A stretch of 64,000 bases of DNA. Source: Pyropia yezoensis (Eukaryota; Rhodophyta; Bangiophyceae; Bangiales; Bangiaceae). Below are positions 63,181-64,000 of the stretch, one piece after another (positions within the stretch are counted from its first letter, which is position 1; each line of letters begins with the position of its first letter). The stretch is from positions 32,402,894 to 32,466,893 of the forward strand of contig CM020618.1 in NCBI GenBank assembly GCA_009829735.1, read 5' to 3'. The position numbers were made by a program, and so were the translations under genes. Below the pieces are notes generated by a model, which worked only from the letters and a program-made list of their open reading frames with translations, was not told the DNA's origin and ran no database searches.

Positions 63181-64000
63181 ACTGACCTCGATGGGACAAA
63201 AATTAAGAACAAAACAACAACCGACGACGTCCGTACTGTACCGTACGCACACAGCAGCGTGTATGATTCAGTACGGGCGACTCTTGCCGGGTGGAGGCCC
63301 TCTATCGCAGCGACGCTCGCAGCGACGCTCGCAGCGGCGCCCGCAGCGACACCGGGGCCGTCACCGTGGCGCGAGGGGCAGACGACAAACCTCGCGGGGA
63401 GTGAACGCGCATTGTCACTATCTCAAACCCGACAAAAAGTGCTGTATTTTCAGGTTCTACTCTTTCCGATCTAATCTGTCCCTGCGCTTCATGAGTTGTT
63501 TGCCTCTGGCTGGGGAGCCGCGTCGTGCAGGTGCGAGGGCAGGCACGTCTGTAACCTACTCGGCGAGGCGAGCCCGCGTCGTCGGCCGCCGCCACCCCCC
63601 TCGCTGCTCATGGACCTCCCCGTCGAGGCCGCCTCGCCTCTCAGCGCGCCTTTGCTGTGACGAGGTGCTGCTGCCGAGCCCGGCTGGGGCGCTGCCGCCG
63701 CGCTCCCGCCACGACTTCCCCCGCCACTCTGCTCTCGCAGGGTGGCGGGGGAGGGCAAGCGAGTGCCTCCCCCACCCAGGCGCCCGTGCGGGCACCGCCT
63801 TGGGCGTGTGCCGCCGGCGTGCCAGTAAGCGCCATGGCGACGCGCCAGGCGCGGGGAGATCTGTTTGGCCGACGCCGACTGTGCGCAGCCGCCGGCGTTG
63901 CGCTTTCGCCCGTCCCTCGCCCGCTGCGTCTGTGACCAGGGCGTGCTCGGCGGCACTTTTGTGGTGGGAACGCCCCCGCTGTGGGGCGTGAGCACCCGCG
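63181..64000. other. window edge, no supported gene
   Basis: 63181-63480 is AT-richer. 63500-64000 is GC-rich with overlapping Ala/Arg/Pro-rich frames on both strands and no recognisable domain. A gene running off the right edge cannot be excluded. Confidence 0.35.

Overview
This is a GC-rich nuclear contig from a photosynthetic eukaryote, probably a bangiophyte red alga of the Porphyra/Pyropia type. That placement is an inference. It rests on very high GC with long homopolymeric C/G runs, few and short GT-AG introns, Ala/Gly/Pro-rich proteins, and two neighbouring genes whose products both begin MAFVS. A phenylalanine close to the N-terminus is typical of red-algal and glaucophyte plastid transit peptides. 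Eukaryotic housekeeping genes (CK2 beta, gamma-tubulin, ribosomal uS2/RPSA) exclude a prokaryote. No rRNA, tRNA or CRISPR was seen.

Layout. 0-6.6 kb: GC-rich low-complexity DNA around a minus-strand TraB-family-like gene. 6.6-23.6 kb: a mosaic of decayed mobile DNA. It holds a transposase-like reading frame cut by one TAG, two diverged opposite-facing copies of an unrecognised coding element, a solo LTR with perfect target duplication, a truncated Ty3/gypsy element with its 5' LTR, and a 455-bp-period direct repeat. 24-35 kb: a host gene block with a small plastid-type coiled-coil protein, an acyl-CoA-dehydrogenase-like protein, a RimO-type radical-SAM methylthiotransferase (2 exons), RPSA (2 exons) and a large low-complexity/coiled-coil gene (2 exons). 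35-44 kb: a 34-bp-arm palindrome, a collagen-like Gly-X-Y gene, a MITE-like AT-rich element, a BCS1-like AAA ATPase frame with two in-frame stops, a ~166-bp tandem repeat, and a hAT-type transposase with a probable frameshift. 44.8-52.4 kb: a full-length young chromovirus-type Ty3/gypsy element. It has 969-bp LTRs, TSD ATGCC, gag, pol, a candidate -1 frameshift site, a nonsense codon inside the chromodomain and an extra zinc-finger ORF ahead of gag. 52.5-55.3 kb: an unrecognised spliced gene, followed by a second reading frame split by a solo LTR of the first gypsy family. 57-64 kb: CK2 beta and gamma-tubulin (convergent), then a Pro/Ala-rich gene and GC-rich low-complexity DNA.

The host genes are unrelated housekeeping functions with no operon logic. 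The main story is how mobile elements have interrupted, duplicated and degraded host and transposon reading frames. Five loci stay in frame across isolated stop codons. Intact neighbours end normally at TAG and TGA, so nonsense decay is more likely than code reassignment.
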